The position numbers were made by a program, and so were the translations under genes. DNA of 64,000 bases from Mimachlamys varia (lineage: Eukaryota > Mollusca > Bivalvia > Pectinida > Pectinidae), in contig OX392533.1 in assembly GCA_947623455.1 (NCBI GenBank), positions 32,548,229 to 32,612,228 of the forward strand, read 5' to 3'. The notes below the pieces were generated by a model. It searched no databases and was not told where the DNA came from. It saw nothing but the letters and a program-made list of their open reading frames with translations. Positions 1 through 9,488 of this stretch are shown one piece after another; position 1 is the stretch's first letter, and each line of letters begins with the position of its first letter.

Positions 1-312
1 TTCGGGTTTCGAAAGTAAGACAATCTCATATTAAGCCGTGCGCGCAATACCGGAGAAATGCATTTGAAGACGAATTTAAAAATAGGTCTGCTTCCATTTG
101 AAAATAAGTCTGGTATTCCTTACTAAAAATGACTTATAGAGATCGGGAAAACTTTGAGATCCTTATAATAGAACAATTTTCTGATTTCCAAGATTGGTTA
201 TGCAATAATTCACATTCTATGATTCAATCGGACATAATTTTTGAACCAGTAATTGTATCGTAGCTGAAGTTTCAAGTTAAAGGTATGAATAAATTACGGC
301 ACTTGAGAAAGT

Positions 313-495
313 CGAATCTGATTAAAATAATATCTTTATCTCCGCACCATTCAGTAAACGTAATGACGTATTGCAGTTAACAGCGTCGTTTGAAAACTTT
401 ACTAGAGTGTGAAGTAAAAAGGCGACAAATGTCATCAGAACAATACCGCTTATGGGATGGTGTCAGATCCTTGTTAAACGGAGTGAGAACAAACC
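313..495 (+). mobile_element. MITE-B copy, internally deleted
   Basis: Starts with a slightly altered family end (GAATCTGATTAAAAT), followed by the arm with 'atctttatctccgcaccattc'. It ends in the other arm, 'cagatccttgttaaacggag tgagaacaa', without the last terminal bases. About half the full-length middle is missing. It stops about 40 bp from the methyltransferase exon at 535-686, so it lies inside an intron of gene A. Confidence 0.65.
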
Positions 496-534
496 AGTTT
501 GGCATCGTATTCACTCAGATGTGTTTGCAGTTAC

Positions 535-686
535 CTTCATGTAGGAGTTCATAGATCTCGACATAACTATACGGAGATCATAAAGAGCTGTATCGTCGTC
601 CGTCGAAACATTGACAGAGCGGAACAATGCTTCGTACTGCTGCGGCCTCCGGTAGAATGTTGTGGCTTCACTGAAGGATAGATCAC
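535..686 (-). CDS. Phosphoethanolamine N-methyltransferase-like gene A, internal exon 3
   Basis: This is the last gene A exon in the window. It begins after a pyrimidine-rich acceptor (minus strand, ...tttattccag) and ends at a GTAACTGC donor, giving 152 bp. The reading includes EATTFYRRPQQYEALFRSV and MSRSMNSYMK, which correspond to the family segment between the first methyltransferase core and the NQ(V/I)CWLL block. Incoming phase is 1 and outgoing phase 0, matching the gene B exon at 48487-48635, which is one codon shorter. Exon 4 is not seen and would lie left of position 1. The exon has no stop or frameshift. Family assignment is firm; whether gene A is expressed is unknown. Confidence 0.8.
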
Positions 687-699
687 CTGGAATAAACAA

Positions 700-1340
700 G
701 TGTGAAGGAAGATATAGTACAAATGATTGAATTCCTGGTTGACAATATCTTTGTTGAGTTCGGAGGAAAGATTTTCCAACGGACTGTCGGCATTCCAATG
801 GGCACTAACTGTGCACCACTTTTGGCTGACTTGTTTTTGTTATCGTACGAGGCTATATTTGTCGAGGGGCTTATCAGGACCGGTAACAAAAACCTTGCCA
901 AATCTTTAAATTTCACTTGTAGGTATATCGACGACGTGTTGTCTATGTAAACAAGAGGTTTGCTGACCTAGTCGATCGTATATACCCTACTGAACTTGAG
1001 ATTGAAGACACAACACTCTCCTAAATCAGCTCCTTACCCCGATCTTTACTTAAACTATGACCAACACGGGCAACTTACTACTAAGCAGTATGAAAAACGT
1101 GCGATTTCGATTTTCTTATCGTGAACTTTCCCTTTCTTGAAAGTAACATCCCTGCTTCTCCATCATGTGGTGTTTACATGTCGCAGTTGATTCGTTATTC
1201 TAGGGCTTGCTCTAAATATCGAGATTTTCGTGATCGATGTCAACTGCTGACGAACAAGCTTACGGCACAGGAATTCGAAAGATGCAGGTTGATGAAGACT
1301 ATGGGCAAGTTTTATGGTCGCCATCTAGATCATTGAGAAA
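700..1340 (+). mobile_element. Penelope-like element reverse transcriptase, broken copy
   Basis: Residues include GGKIFQRTVGIPMGTNCAP followed by LLADLFLLSYEA and RYIDDVLSM, the conserved RT blocks of Penelope-like elements with the YIDD catalytic box. The frame is lost just after YIDD (about 950), recovers near 1030-1090 (LYLNYDQHGQL) and again at 1121-1336 with FPFLESNIPASPS and MSQLIRYSRACSKYRDF. The 5' half of the RT and any endonuclease are missing. The copy abuts gene A exon 3 by only about 15 bp and lies in the intron between exons 2 and 3. Confidence 0.85.
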
Positions 1341-1625
1341 TATTCTGTATCTTTGGGTGATATGAAGATTGACGTTTTGAGTTTGCTTGTTAGTGTGTTT
1401 ACTTGTAATGATGACTCGGTTCTCTTACTTGGATGTGACCAAGATTTACATGGCGGTGTCGATGAAGCAGAAGACGCTTACTCTTCCGGAACACCTGGTC
1501 TTATTCTCTTCTGCTTTTACGAGAGTCGCCATGTAAATCTTTCCTTTGTTCCTAAATTTGCCCCTATTTTAATCGATTTTGAGTTCGGGTTATGGTTTTG
1601 TTGATGCTTTGGTATTCTTATTTTT
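1341..1625 (+). repeat. PLE 3' tail, reference copy
   Basis: Non-coding tail that follows the RT in this family. It ends in 'taatcgattttgagttcgg' and 'ttttgttgatgctttggtat'. The same tail recurs at 19780-20100, 26185-26365, 46500-47040 (plus) and 36612-36920, 47640-47800, 59330-59735, 60578-60745, 63880-64000 (minus). It contains the hammerhead-like hairpin at 1442-1540. Confidence 0.8.
1442..1540 (+). ncRNA. Hammerhead-ribozyme-like hairpin in PLE tail
   Basis: Outer stem: AGATTTACATGGCG (1442-1455) pairs perfectly with CGCCATGTAAATCT (1527-1540). Inside are a GATGA box (1461-1465), an inner stem GAAGA/TCTTC (1470-1474 with 1482-1486), then GGAACACCTGGTC. PLEs are known to carry hammerhead ribozymes in their terminal regions, and the order stem I, (CU)GAUGA, stem II, GAAA, short stem III, UC fits. 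The core departs from consensus (TCGATGA instead of CTGATGA, GGAA instead of GAAA), so self-cleavage is doubtful. Confidence 0.45.
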
Positions 1626-1803
1626 TGTATTCTTATATTTTGTATCAACCAATCTCTTGCTATGTTTCATTGTCCTATCATAGAAAAAGCAGATATGTTG
1701 CCAAAGTCTTTGTCATGTACATCGAGTTAATCGTTTCGTTAGCCTTTAATATTATGTTGATTCAATAGTTCTTGATAAAACTCCATTACAATGATGGACC
1801 TAC

Positions 1804-2096
1804 CGGATCCGTATAGGCAGGATTCTCTTACGAAGACATATCCATCAGAAGGTAACCATGTCAGCATGCTGCGCAGTAGTCGTGTAGTGGCCTCGTCGTC
1901 AAGGTACATGAAGAGCCAATTGGTGAAGACAAATCCAACACTGTTTGGCTCCAGATTGATGTTCATCACATCATTAACGACGTAGTTTATGTTTCCATAT
2001 ATACCATTTACTTTTCTGTTTCTCTCTATGAACTTCTCCACAAAGTCTACTGCCAGTACATGTTTAGCTCTCTGTGCAAGATGCCCGGTGAAACGT
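1804..2096 (-). CDS. Phosphoethanolamine N-methyltransferase-like gene A, exon 2 (SAM-binding core)
   Basis: 293-bp exon between an acceptor (minus strand ...tctttaaacag) and the donor GTAGGTCC. It reads RFTGHLAQRAKHVLAVDF, FTNWLFMYLDDE, MLTWLPSDGYVFVRESC and ends GSG. This is the SAM-dependent methyltransferase core that follows the GAGIG loop of the preceding exon at 14307-14475. The split glycine codon (GG|A) joins the two exons in frame. The family methylates phosphoethanolamine with S-adenosylmethionine on the way to phosphocholine in the cytosol. The gene B exon at 51607-51899 is also 293 bp with the same phases. No stops or frameshifts. Confidence 0.88.
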
Positions 2097-2533
2097 CTGT
2101 TTAAAGAAATCAAATTGAGGTTTATAAGGGACAATTACCACGTCATGCGATGCGAGCGTATCTAGGGATAGTGCAGAACTTATGCATATTTCATAGTAAC
2201 CTACCGTACTTAAATATACTTCCGCGTTCACAAGCCATACCATCCAATTGGAAGTGAAATTAATAAGCTAATGTTAGAAGTTCAGGAAGCCTACTACTTT
2301 AAAGTATTGTGGCAGGGATACATGTATCCTGTCCAGGTATCCGGGAAATCAGTTGATTAAAACTAATATTATTCTGAAGATCAATATAAATATTATGTAA
2401 TCAAGTCCTGTACTACTGATGTACTGTCAATGTGTTGTATTATTGTACCGTCTTTGTGGTAGTCAAGTGTCCATATGTCAGCTACTCAAGCCATGTGCTT
2501 CTGTTTATGTTTTGTCTTGTCCTGTAACTTTTT
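2097..2533. other. Intron sequence, no gene seen
   Basis: AT-rich stretch of the large gene A intron between exon 2 and the first long dispersed repeat. I see no convincing coding sequence or recognisable element. Confidence 0.5.
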
Positions 2534-3679
2534 TTAGCTCACCTGGCCCGAAGGGCCTGTGAGCTGATGCCATGGTGCGGCGTCCGTCGGTCAACTTTTC
2601 CTATAAATCCCTACTAGTTCTGAACCACACAATGGAATTTGACCAAATTTGATCAGAAACATCCCTTGGTGAAGGGGATTCAATTTTGTAAAAATTGGTT
2701 GGTCTGACCTTCTGGGGCCTGAGGGGCTGGGCCCAATAGGGAAACTATAGTAAATTCTTCTTCTGTAGGAATGACAGGATATTGTCCAAATTTGATCTGA
2801 AGTTACCTTAAGTAAAGGGGATTGAGTTTTGTATAAATGGTTGGTCTGGGGCCTGAGGGGCGGGGCCCAATAGGTGAAATAGAGGAAAAGCCTTTTAAAT
2901 CCCTACTAGTCAAAGAGTAATGAATGGTTTTGAACCAAATTTCGTCAGAAACATTCTTTGGGGGAGGGGAATAGATTTTTTATAAATGGCGACTCTGACC
3001 CCCCTGGGGCCGGAGGGAAATAGAGGAAAAGCACTTTAAATGTCTACTAGTCATAAAATACTGAATAGATTTGAACCAAATTTGGTCAGAAACATCCTTT
3101 AGGGGAGAGGAACAGATTTTGAATTAATGGTGCATCTGACCCCCTTGGGCGGAGGCCTAATAGGAGAAATACAGGAAAAACCTTTTAAATCGCTGCTGGT
3201 TTAACTTAGTTTTGGTTGTGATCCCCATCCTTTTACAATGTATACCATTGAGTCATGCTATTATGATTGAATCAATTTCTGAATCATACCTTTTAAACGG
3301 TTGAAAGTCCCATCCCAAAGTTATATATACAACTGCTGGGCATTAAGGGACGATCACAATCCCAGGATCTATCATGCCTTTGTAGACATCCTAATCAAAT
3401 ATTATACAATTGCTGGGCATAAAGAGACACATGTTACCATGATATTAGCATTGATGTCAGGGTCTGGTCACAGCTCTTAGGGACCCAGTTTCTCAGTTGA
3501 ACTTGAAAACAGCTGAGAAACTCGCCCATTAACCAAACTTTAATTGATACAGATATGCCTCAAGGATTTGTCTTCGGTCCGTCCCTGTCCATGGGATTTT
3601 TTTGGAAAATATTTTACCATGACATTACCTAGATACCAATGTATGCATGTGAGCGATACAGGCCCTCTGGGCCTCTTGT
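2534..3679 (+). repeat. Long dispersed repeat A, copy 1
   Basis: Begins with TTAGCTCACCTGGCCCGAAG, whose GCTCAC...GGCCC-gaa-GGGCC...GTGAGC arms fold into a hairpin. It ends with GTGAGCGATACAGGCCCTCT followed by GGGCCTCTTGT, a second hairpin. The interior has several divergent units with 'ggggcctgaggggc' and 'aaatccctactagt'. Other copies start at 27509, 35688 and 39858. It encodes nothing convincing. Confidence 0.8.
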
Positions 3680-4192
3680 TTACCTGTGGGACATGTGACC
3701 AATCACCTGCACCTTCAAAAGGATTTTTACCTGAGCTGACATTCCTACTGCAGCTTCCAGAGTAGCCGGACACACATATTTTAAGGTATGAAATAATTAT
3801 TTTGGGTTAGAATTGTAAATTAGTTTTATAGTTTAATTTATCGTATAATAATCTACAAAGACACATAATAAAACCAACGTGTATTAATTATGTAAATTAA
3901 TAGAATTACTTGATTTGTTGGTGTTAATTTGTAAATTTGCTGAGTAATCAGGTTATGAAATATTCAAATATTTGTCAATTCAACAGCTATTTCTATTTTA
4001 ATGATGTCAAATTAGATTAAATAAATTTTATACTCTGTAACATATTTACTGCTCTTGCCATGATAGTAAATTAAGAATGGTTTTTTGTTATCCGGGTCCT
4101 ATTGTACGGAGAACAACTATTTGTACCACAATACTAAGTCAGTCACAAATACCCTTGTCACCCTGATACAGTAACTTAAAAGTATCTGTTAA
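3680..4192. other. Intron sequence, no gene seen
   Basis: AT-rich; no recognisable coding or repeat structure. It ends at the TTAA target site of the next element (4189-4192). Confidence 0.5.
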
Positions 4193-5956
4193 AGGGGCAT
4201 CCCGCGAAAGTAAGCTTTTTTTCATATTTTTATTCAAAATATTACATACACATATCCAGTGGGCTTTCTTATGGATTACGATGATCGGATTTTGCTGATT
4301 TGTATTCATAAAATAAATCATTTCAAAATAACTAGTGGAAATCCAAAACGTCTGGCCAGACGTTCTGATTTGGGATTTCCACCATAAACGCATGCGCAGC
4401 GAGCGCCGTTTCCATTGTAAACACTCTATATTGTATTACCGTTACACCGCTATAAGGCCTAACTACTAAGCAAAAAGTTGCCGAATGGTCGAAATATGAC
4501 GCAAGACTGCGTTACGGAATCATATTGAGAGATGGGAACTATTCAAAGGAGAAACTACCTGCTCTATTGTGTGTATGTTACATATTTCTTCTGAGTAACG
4601 GTAACATGCACAAATAAAGCTTTGATTTGGTTTTGAGGCTACCCAAGGGGAAACTGTTTCAGTCTTCTGTTGCATAAAATGCGTGTGTAATATTAAACTT
4701 AAAAGTGTGTTTTATTATATTGCCTTTATAAAATCTTATGTTCCAGTAAAACAGTATGAGCTAATTATATTGCTGGATAGAAAGACCTTTTCAAATACAA
4801 GATATACCATAACAGGAAAAGTCGTTTGATTACGTTTTAAAACGGGACGTGCGACCGAGGTACATACGGCTTCAATTTGGACAAAAGGAATGAAAAAAAA
4901 AAAAAATGTTTTCACGCGTAAAAAAAAGTGATATTCATACTTAATCTATAAATTAGTGAAGGTACAAATATCACTGGGTTGCGAAAATATATACATAACG
5001 CGGAAATTTTTTTTTTAAAAAACCCAACAAAGTTATACAACATATACCTATATGTATATTCCATTCCTGCAGGTTTTTTTTTAAAAGGCACTGTCCCTTT
5101 ACAAGACTACAAAAAAGATGTAAAAAGAAAGCGGAATTATAACATATTCATAACGGGTAGTTATAATTAAGTATTTCCACAGTTCCAAATCTGATATACA
5201 CGTAGTCATGCTAAGAGTATGGTGCGTTATGAGTGTATGGACTAAATGTTCGCATTCCGTAATACGTGTTAACGTGTGAAGACGCTGAAAGATGGATAGA
5301 TTTTAAATGAATATGAATGTACATTGTATATATATATAGATAGTCTGAAAAAAAAATCCTCAAGACATTGAGTTGTAAAAAAAATCGCAAACATTTCATG
5401 TCATTTTATTTTCGTACTTTTCAATGCATGCTACATACATTGTATAAAATCATCTGAAAAGTTGGGTTCTTGAATGTTACTTTTTACATAAATTAAGGTT
5501 TGTACCATGGCCGTATTCCGTACCCATGTGTACCGGCCTCGGTCAGGTAAATATAATATAGATAATTACTGGTGTCGATATATGGTGCCGATATGCCGAC
5601 AATTATTCTTCATTTGAATATCGGTATGTGTGCAATTGATGTCTATTTTTAAAGTGAATGTGATTCAATAAGTTTATACACGGACTTGGTCTCTGTTTCA
5701 TCAGCCGTATACATTACCCGTCCCCTCCCGTTTGGCCCCTTCCGTCAAACCGATCAGGGAAATTGCGGCACACCTGTCACGCTGCGTCATCCCCGCTATT
5801 TTTATCTGGGCTTCCCCGAGGAATGCGATTTTGCAAGTGGTCATTATAGACATGTTGAGTGGACTTTGAATATGGGAATAACAGGAAAGTATAATTAGTA
5901 GTGCAGACGCCATGTATATTCAAGAACAGGCATTTAGGCTTTCGCGGGATGCCTCT
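4193..5956. mobile_element. TTAA-flanked inverted-repeat element, family 1
   Basis: Left end AGGGGCATCCCGCGAAAG (4193-4210) and right end CTTTCGCGGGATGCCTCT (5939-5956) are inverted repeats with one mismatch. Both sides are flanked by TTAA (4189-4192 and 5957-5960). A TTAA duplication is typical of Kolobok and piggyBac transposons. The 1764-bp interior has only short ORFs (63-73 codons) without recognisable domains, so the element is non-autonomous. An 18-bp perfect palindrome, AACGTCTGGCCAGACGTT, lies at 4347-4364. Confidence 0.75.
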
Positions 5957-5960
5957 TTAA

Positions 5961-6542
5961 ACATCTAATGCAATATAAGATAATGCATATTTGATATAAT
6001 GTAAAATAACTATGATTATAGCTATAAAATAACTGGGCTTTTAAAGCCTCATAATGTCTATTGCACTAAATTTAATTGGTAAACATGGTAATTGAATATA
6101 TTTATAAGGAATTAAATTATAACTTATATGGAATTAGATATAATGAGGAAAATATAGTATTCAATATTTTCCTACTGCATTGTTATAGGTATAGTGTAAT
6201 AGTTGAATTGTTATTAGTAAATGTGATGTCCATGTTACATTGACGTGATAAAGTGTTGAAATAGAAAACAATACCCCAAATCCCATCCCCGTATAACATC
6301 ACAGTTACTATTCTTAGGTTGATTTACAATTTCTTTGAAATGAATATCATAATTGTCGATACGTTACTTTCTCCATATAAATAGGATCTGACAACTTCCA
6401 TTGAGGACTGATGACATTTCTATTAATTTGGCAAATCAGCTTACAATTGAGCATTAAACAAAACAAGTTTCATGTCGCGAAATAGTTGATATTTGCACGA
6501 GTTACCTCCCTTGCTCGAAACCACGTGATAAGCTGACAAAAA
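5961..6542. other. Upstream region of the plus-strand transposase-like gene
   Basis: No coding sequence seen. A CACGTG E-box lies at 6522-6527, about 15 bp before the first ATG of the next gene. A promoter is expected here, but no TATA box is obvious. Confidence 0.35.
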
Positions 6543-6622
6543 ATGGCGGAACTTACAGATCAACCGCACCGTCGTCTACGGAACATCACTAACAAGGAAG
6601 GCCGCCAGGTCAGTACATACAA
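6543..6622 (+). CDS. RAG1/CMC-like transposase-derived gene, putative exon 1
   Basis: ATG in the context aaaaATGGCGG opens 26 codons (MAELTDQPHRRLRNITNKEG...) and ends at a strong GTAAGTGT donor in phase 2. Joining it to the acceptor at 7310-7311 completes an Asn codon and keeps the frame through the next two introns. The assignment rests on this phase agreement and the start context; the exon has no recognisable domain. The gene lies in the 12.2-kb intron of methyltransferase gene A, on the opposite strand. Confidence 0.5.
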
Positions 6623-6894
6623 GTAAGTGTTTTTTGTATAAAAGGATCATGTTTATTACGTTGTAACATGTATCACAACATGATTCTATGGAGAATTTTG
6701 CTGTTCGACGGACCATCCCATCCATACAACTTTGTCCATGTCAATTTTCATACCCTCTATTAATGCCCGGTCTGCACGTTTCATGTAAAAATAATAAAAT
6801 ACAACAGGATGGTAGCATTAAGTAGTGACTACGACCTTGTTGTATGTTGACTACCGGAATCATGCCTTAGAAGATTTAATATGAAATACCTATA

Positions 6895-6945
6895 CTGTAA
6901 CAAAATCATAATTCAAACTCAAAATCGATTAAACAAGCTGGAGCA
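6895..6945 (-). repeat. PLE tail-end remnant
   Basis: Contains 'aactcaaaatcgattaaaca', the terminal segment of the PLE tail in minus orientation. A similar remnant lies at 8705-8765. Both are in introns of the transposase-like gene and share flanking 'ctgta(a/g)caaaat', which suggests a common unit. Confidence 0.55.
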
Positions 6946-7311
6946 AAACATCCAACAAAAAAACCCTAATATTTTTTCACCAAACTCGACGATGTTCATA
7001 TTCTGTATACTATGAGCCTGAGATGTGTGTTTTACAAAGTATGCTCTTGAAAATATTACACGTACATAAAAAAAACAATCGGTATAAATAAATATATATG
7101 CATTTATCCCAAAATTCATTGAGAACGTGCATTGATTCATATGATATCAATGTTTCTGTGCGTACGATGACACTTAGGCCCTAGCTTCTTGATCGTCTAA
7201 ATGCAATTTTATAACTTACTCATCACTATCAACAGTGTTTGTTTGCGGATCCCCGATGCACATGTGTATGTAGAATGAAATGTTTATCTTGTCGTTTTTT
7301 ACAAATTTTAG

Positions 7312-7466
7312 TGAACTTTTAAAGACATCAATATCGATCCCGACAGTGGGGCACAGATCTAGAGCAACAAGTTCAACTAGATCTTCATCATCTGCATCCA
7401 GATTTTGGCCTGTAACGATAGCAGATGAGAATGAAAACGGGGACAGGATAAAAATCCACTACATTG
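7312..7466 (+). CDS. RAG1/CMC-like transposase-derived gene, exon 2 (start of Tudor-knot-like domain)
   Basis: Acceptor ...acaaattttag, donor GTAATTTAC. Incoming phase 2, outgoing phase 1. The exon encodes a serine-rich stretch (SRATSSTRSSSSASRFWPV) and then IADENENGDRIKIHYIG. The latter resembles the first strands of a Tudor-knot/chromo-barrel domain, in which a 'xVHYxGW...YDEW' pattern is usual. The domain is completed in exon 3. Such domains bind chromatin or RNA in MOF/MRG-type proteins; that role here is inference. Confidence 0.55.
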
Positions 7467-8110
7467 GTAATTTACATTGTTTAATTTTGTTAACGTTGAA
7501 GCCAATTTTCATAAATGCTTTCTCACATTTTCATTTCGAAATTGATAAAGAACACATTTCACTTAGGACATTTACATCATGATCTAGAAGAAGAAAGTAT
7601 ACGGCTCCTTAATGCATGCAATGATATGCACATGCTCTCATTCACGTAATCATAAGCTTTATGCATATATGTTGTCTTCTTCATTATGTGTCCGAATGTG
7701 TCGGAGCAATAAATCATACCTTTAATACTTATAGTAGACTTCATTGCTAGCTGTGAATGATATGCACCGATATAGGCGAAGTAGTGCTGTATTTATCAGC
7801 TACAACAAGGGTACTTTTTATATTATGCAGCATAAAAAAACAGGTCATTGTTAGAATTTGACGTTTAATGTAGATCTACCTGGTATCTATATATGCCATG
7901 AAATGAGCTAGACATGCAAGATCATTTTGTTTGTTCTAACTGCAGAACATCATGTCCCTTTCAAGGGAATGGCCGACTTGTACCGAAACAACCAGAACAA
8001 TGTGTTCATATCATTTCATCAATGTCTATATATACTAGCTATATACTGTATGTATGTAGTTACTGGTTGCCCGGGTCTGTTGAATAACTTTGAAAAAATA
8101 TTTATTCCAG

Positions 8111-8202
8111 GCTGGCCTTAATCCTACGATGAGTGGAGGGTGAGGGAGGATGTAAAGGAAATATCCAACATAAGAGACAATGCTCTGTGCAAGCAACTAA
8201 GT
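8111..8202 (+). CDS. RAG1/CMC-like transposase-derived gene, exon 3 (end of Tudor-knot-like domain; in-frame TAA)
   Basis: Acceptor ...ttattccag, donor GTAAGTATG; 92 bp, phases 1 to 0. Reads GWP-stop-SYDEWRVREDVKEISN. The YDEW motif completes the domain begun in exon 2. The TAA at 8119-8121 replaces a residue between GWP and SYDEW and is one change from a serine codon (TCA). The frame is otherwise intact and joins exon 4 without adjustment. Confidence 0.55.
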
Positions 8203-8871
8203 GTAAGTATGCATTATATACCCTGCAATGAACTTGGGGGCATTATATTCTCCTACTCTGGACACCCAGAGTTATCAACAATTTTAACTGCTACTGCTAC
8301 ATGTATGCTGGGGCACAATTTAGAGTTGCATTACATATCATCATCAATCATATTACAATGTCACATACTGGCAAAGCCATGCATTGATGCCACAACAACA
8401 ATTCTTGGTTTATATTGTTTATATTGCTTAACGTCTTATCAACAGCTAAGGTCATTCAAGGACGGCAAAACAATGATGTCACAACTTCCTTGTGAATTGT
8501 ACTACTCGGAAGCAGACATGGCAGGGTCACTGGAAATGAGATAAATGGTATTAATTCTACCTCTTGCTTTAGATCTCCAGGTGCTGACAATAATAGATCA
8601 GTGGTTTTCTTTGGGTAATCTAACTTGCATCAATCTGCAAAACTATTGACCTAGCTTTTATTAGAAATTGAAACAAATATGAATTAAAGTGGTAAAATAA
8701 TATAAAATACAGACGCTGTAGCAAAATGCTAATTCAAACTCAAAATCGATTAAACAAGGGCAAAATATTAACTGTTTACTGCTAATCCGTCATGTACCTA
8801 GTAAGTTTTTGCTGTTGGTTTGGTAATTATATAATGTTGATATAGTTGTCACTTTGTTATTTCTATTGCAG

Positions 8872-9288
8872 GTCCAGATAAAAGAACATTTGACTGCAAA
8901 GTCGTTGCAAAATGACTCAAAGATATGTCTAAGAATACCGGTTGTAGACACAGAAGATTTTCAATATATGCAAACGAGTGCACAAATATTCAAAGTGACA
9001 CCACACAGAGTTGTATATCACATAAAACATCGACATGACTTGGAAAAGGTACTATGAGTTGGTTGGGATTACAGAATTATCAATGAACATGGCGACATTT
9101 TTTTTGTGAAGACAGAGACGGTGAAATTCTGGATCTACAAAAGGAAGCCACTGAGAGAATTTATATTATTTCCTGGTCATCAGAAAGAGTCTCTCGTCGA
9201 CCGAGGAATTTGTCTTTCCTTCACATTTGTGGTGTGTTCAGGAAATACTGGCAAACTTCCCTTTTTACAAAATGCAGATGTTTTGTAG
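8872..9288 (+). CDS. RAG1/CMC-like transposase-derived gene, exon 4 (in-frame TGA)
   Basis: Acceptor ...ttctattgcag in phase 0. Reads VQIKEHLTAKSLQNDS..., IPVVDTEDFQYMQ, HRHDLEKVL, then a TGA (9055-9057), and continues in the same frame with GWDYRIINEHGDIFFVKTE and FWIYKRKPLREF until a TAG at 9286-9288. The quality of the reading on both sides suggests TGA replaced a sense codon, although GTACTATG at 9050 could also be a weak donor. The true 3' border is unknown because the next exon is in another frame. Function of this part is not recognised. Confidence 0.5.
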
Positions 9289-9488
9289 AAATTTCACAGT
9301 CACTTTATGATCAGGTGTCATATCAATACTGCAGTAGATACATTTCACACTGTAATGCTTAATTTTAAGTTTTAAGTTTAACTAATACAATTAATTCAGT
9401 ATTTTTTGTGAATTCTGAAATGTCTAGATTTACTGATTTGTATATATATCTGAAAACTGTAAAGTGCAGTTATAGATAATCTGAAAAG

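Noticed and set aside
9295..9301. CACAGTC near the RAG1-like gene as a recombination-signal-type heptamer
   Set aside because: Only a partial heptamer, no nonamer at 12 or 23 bp spacing and no inverted partner.
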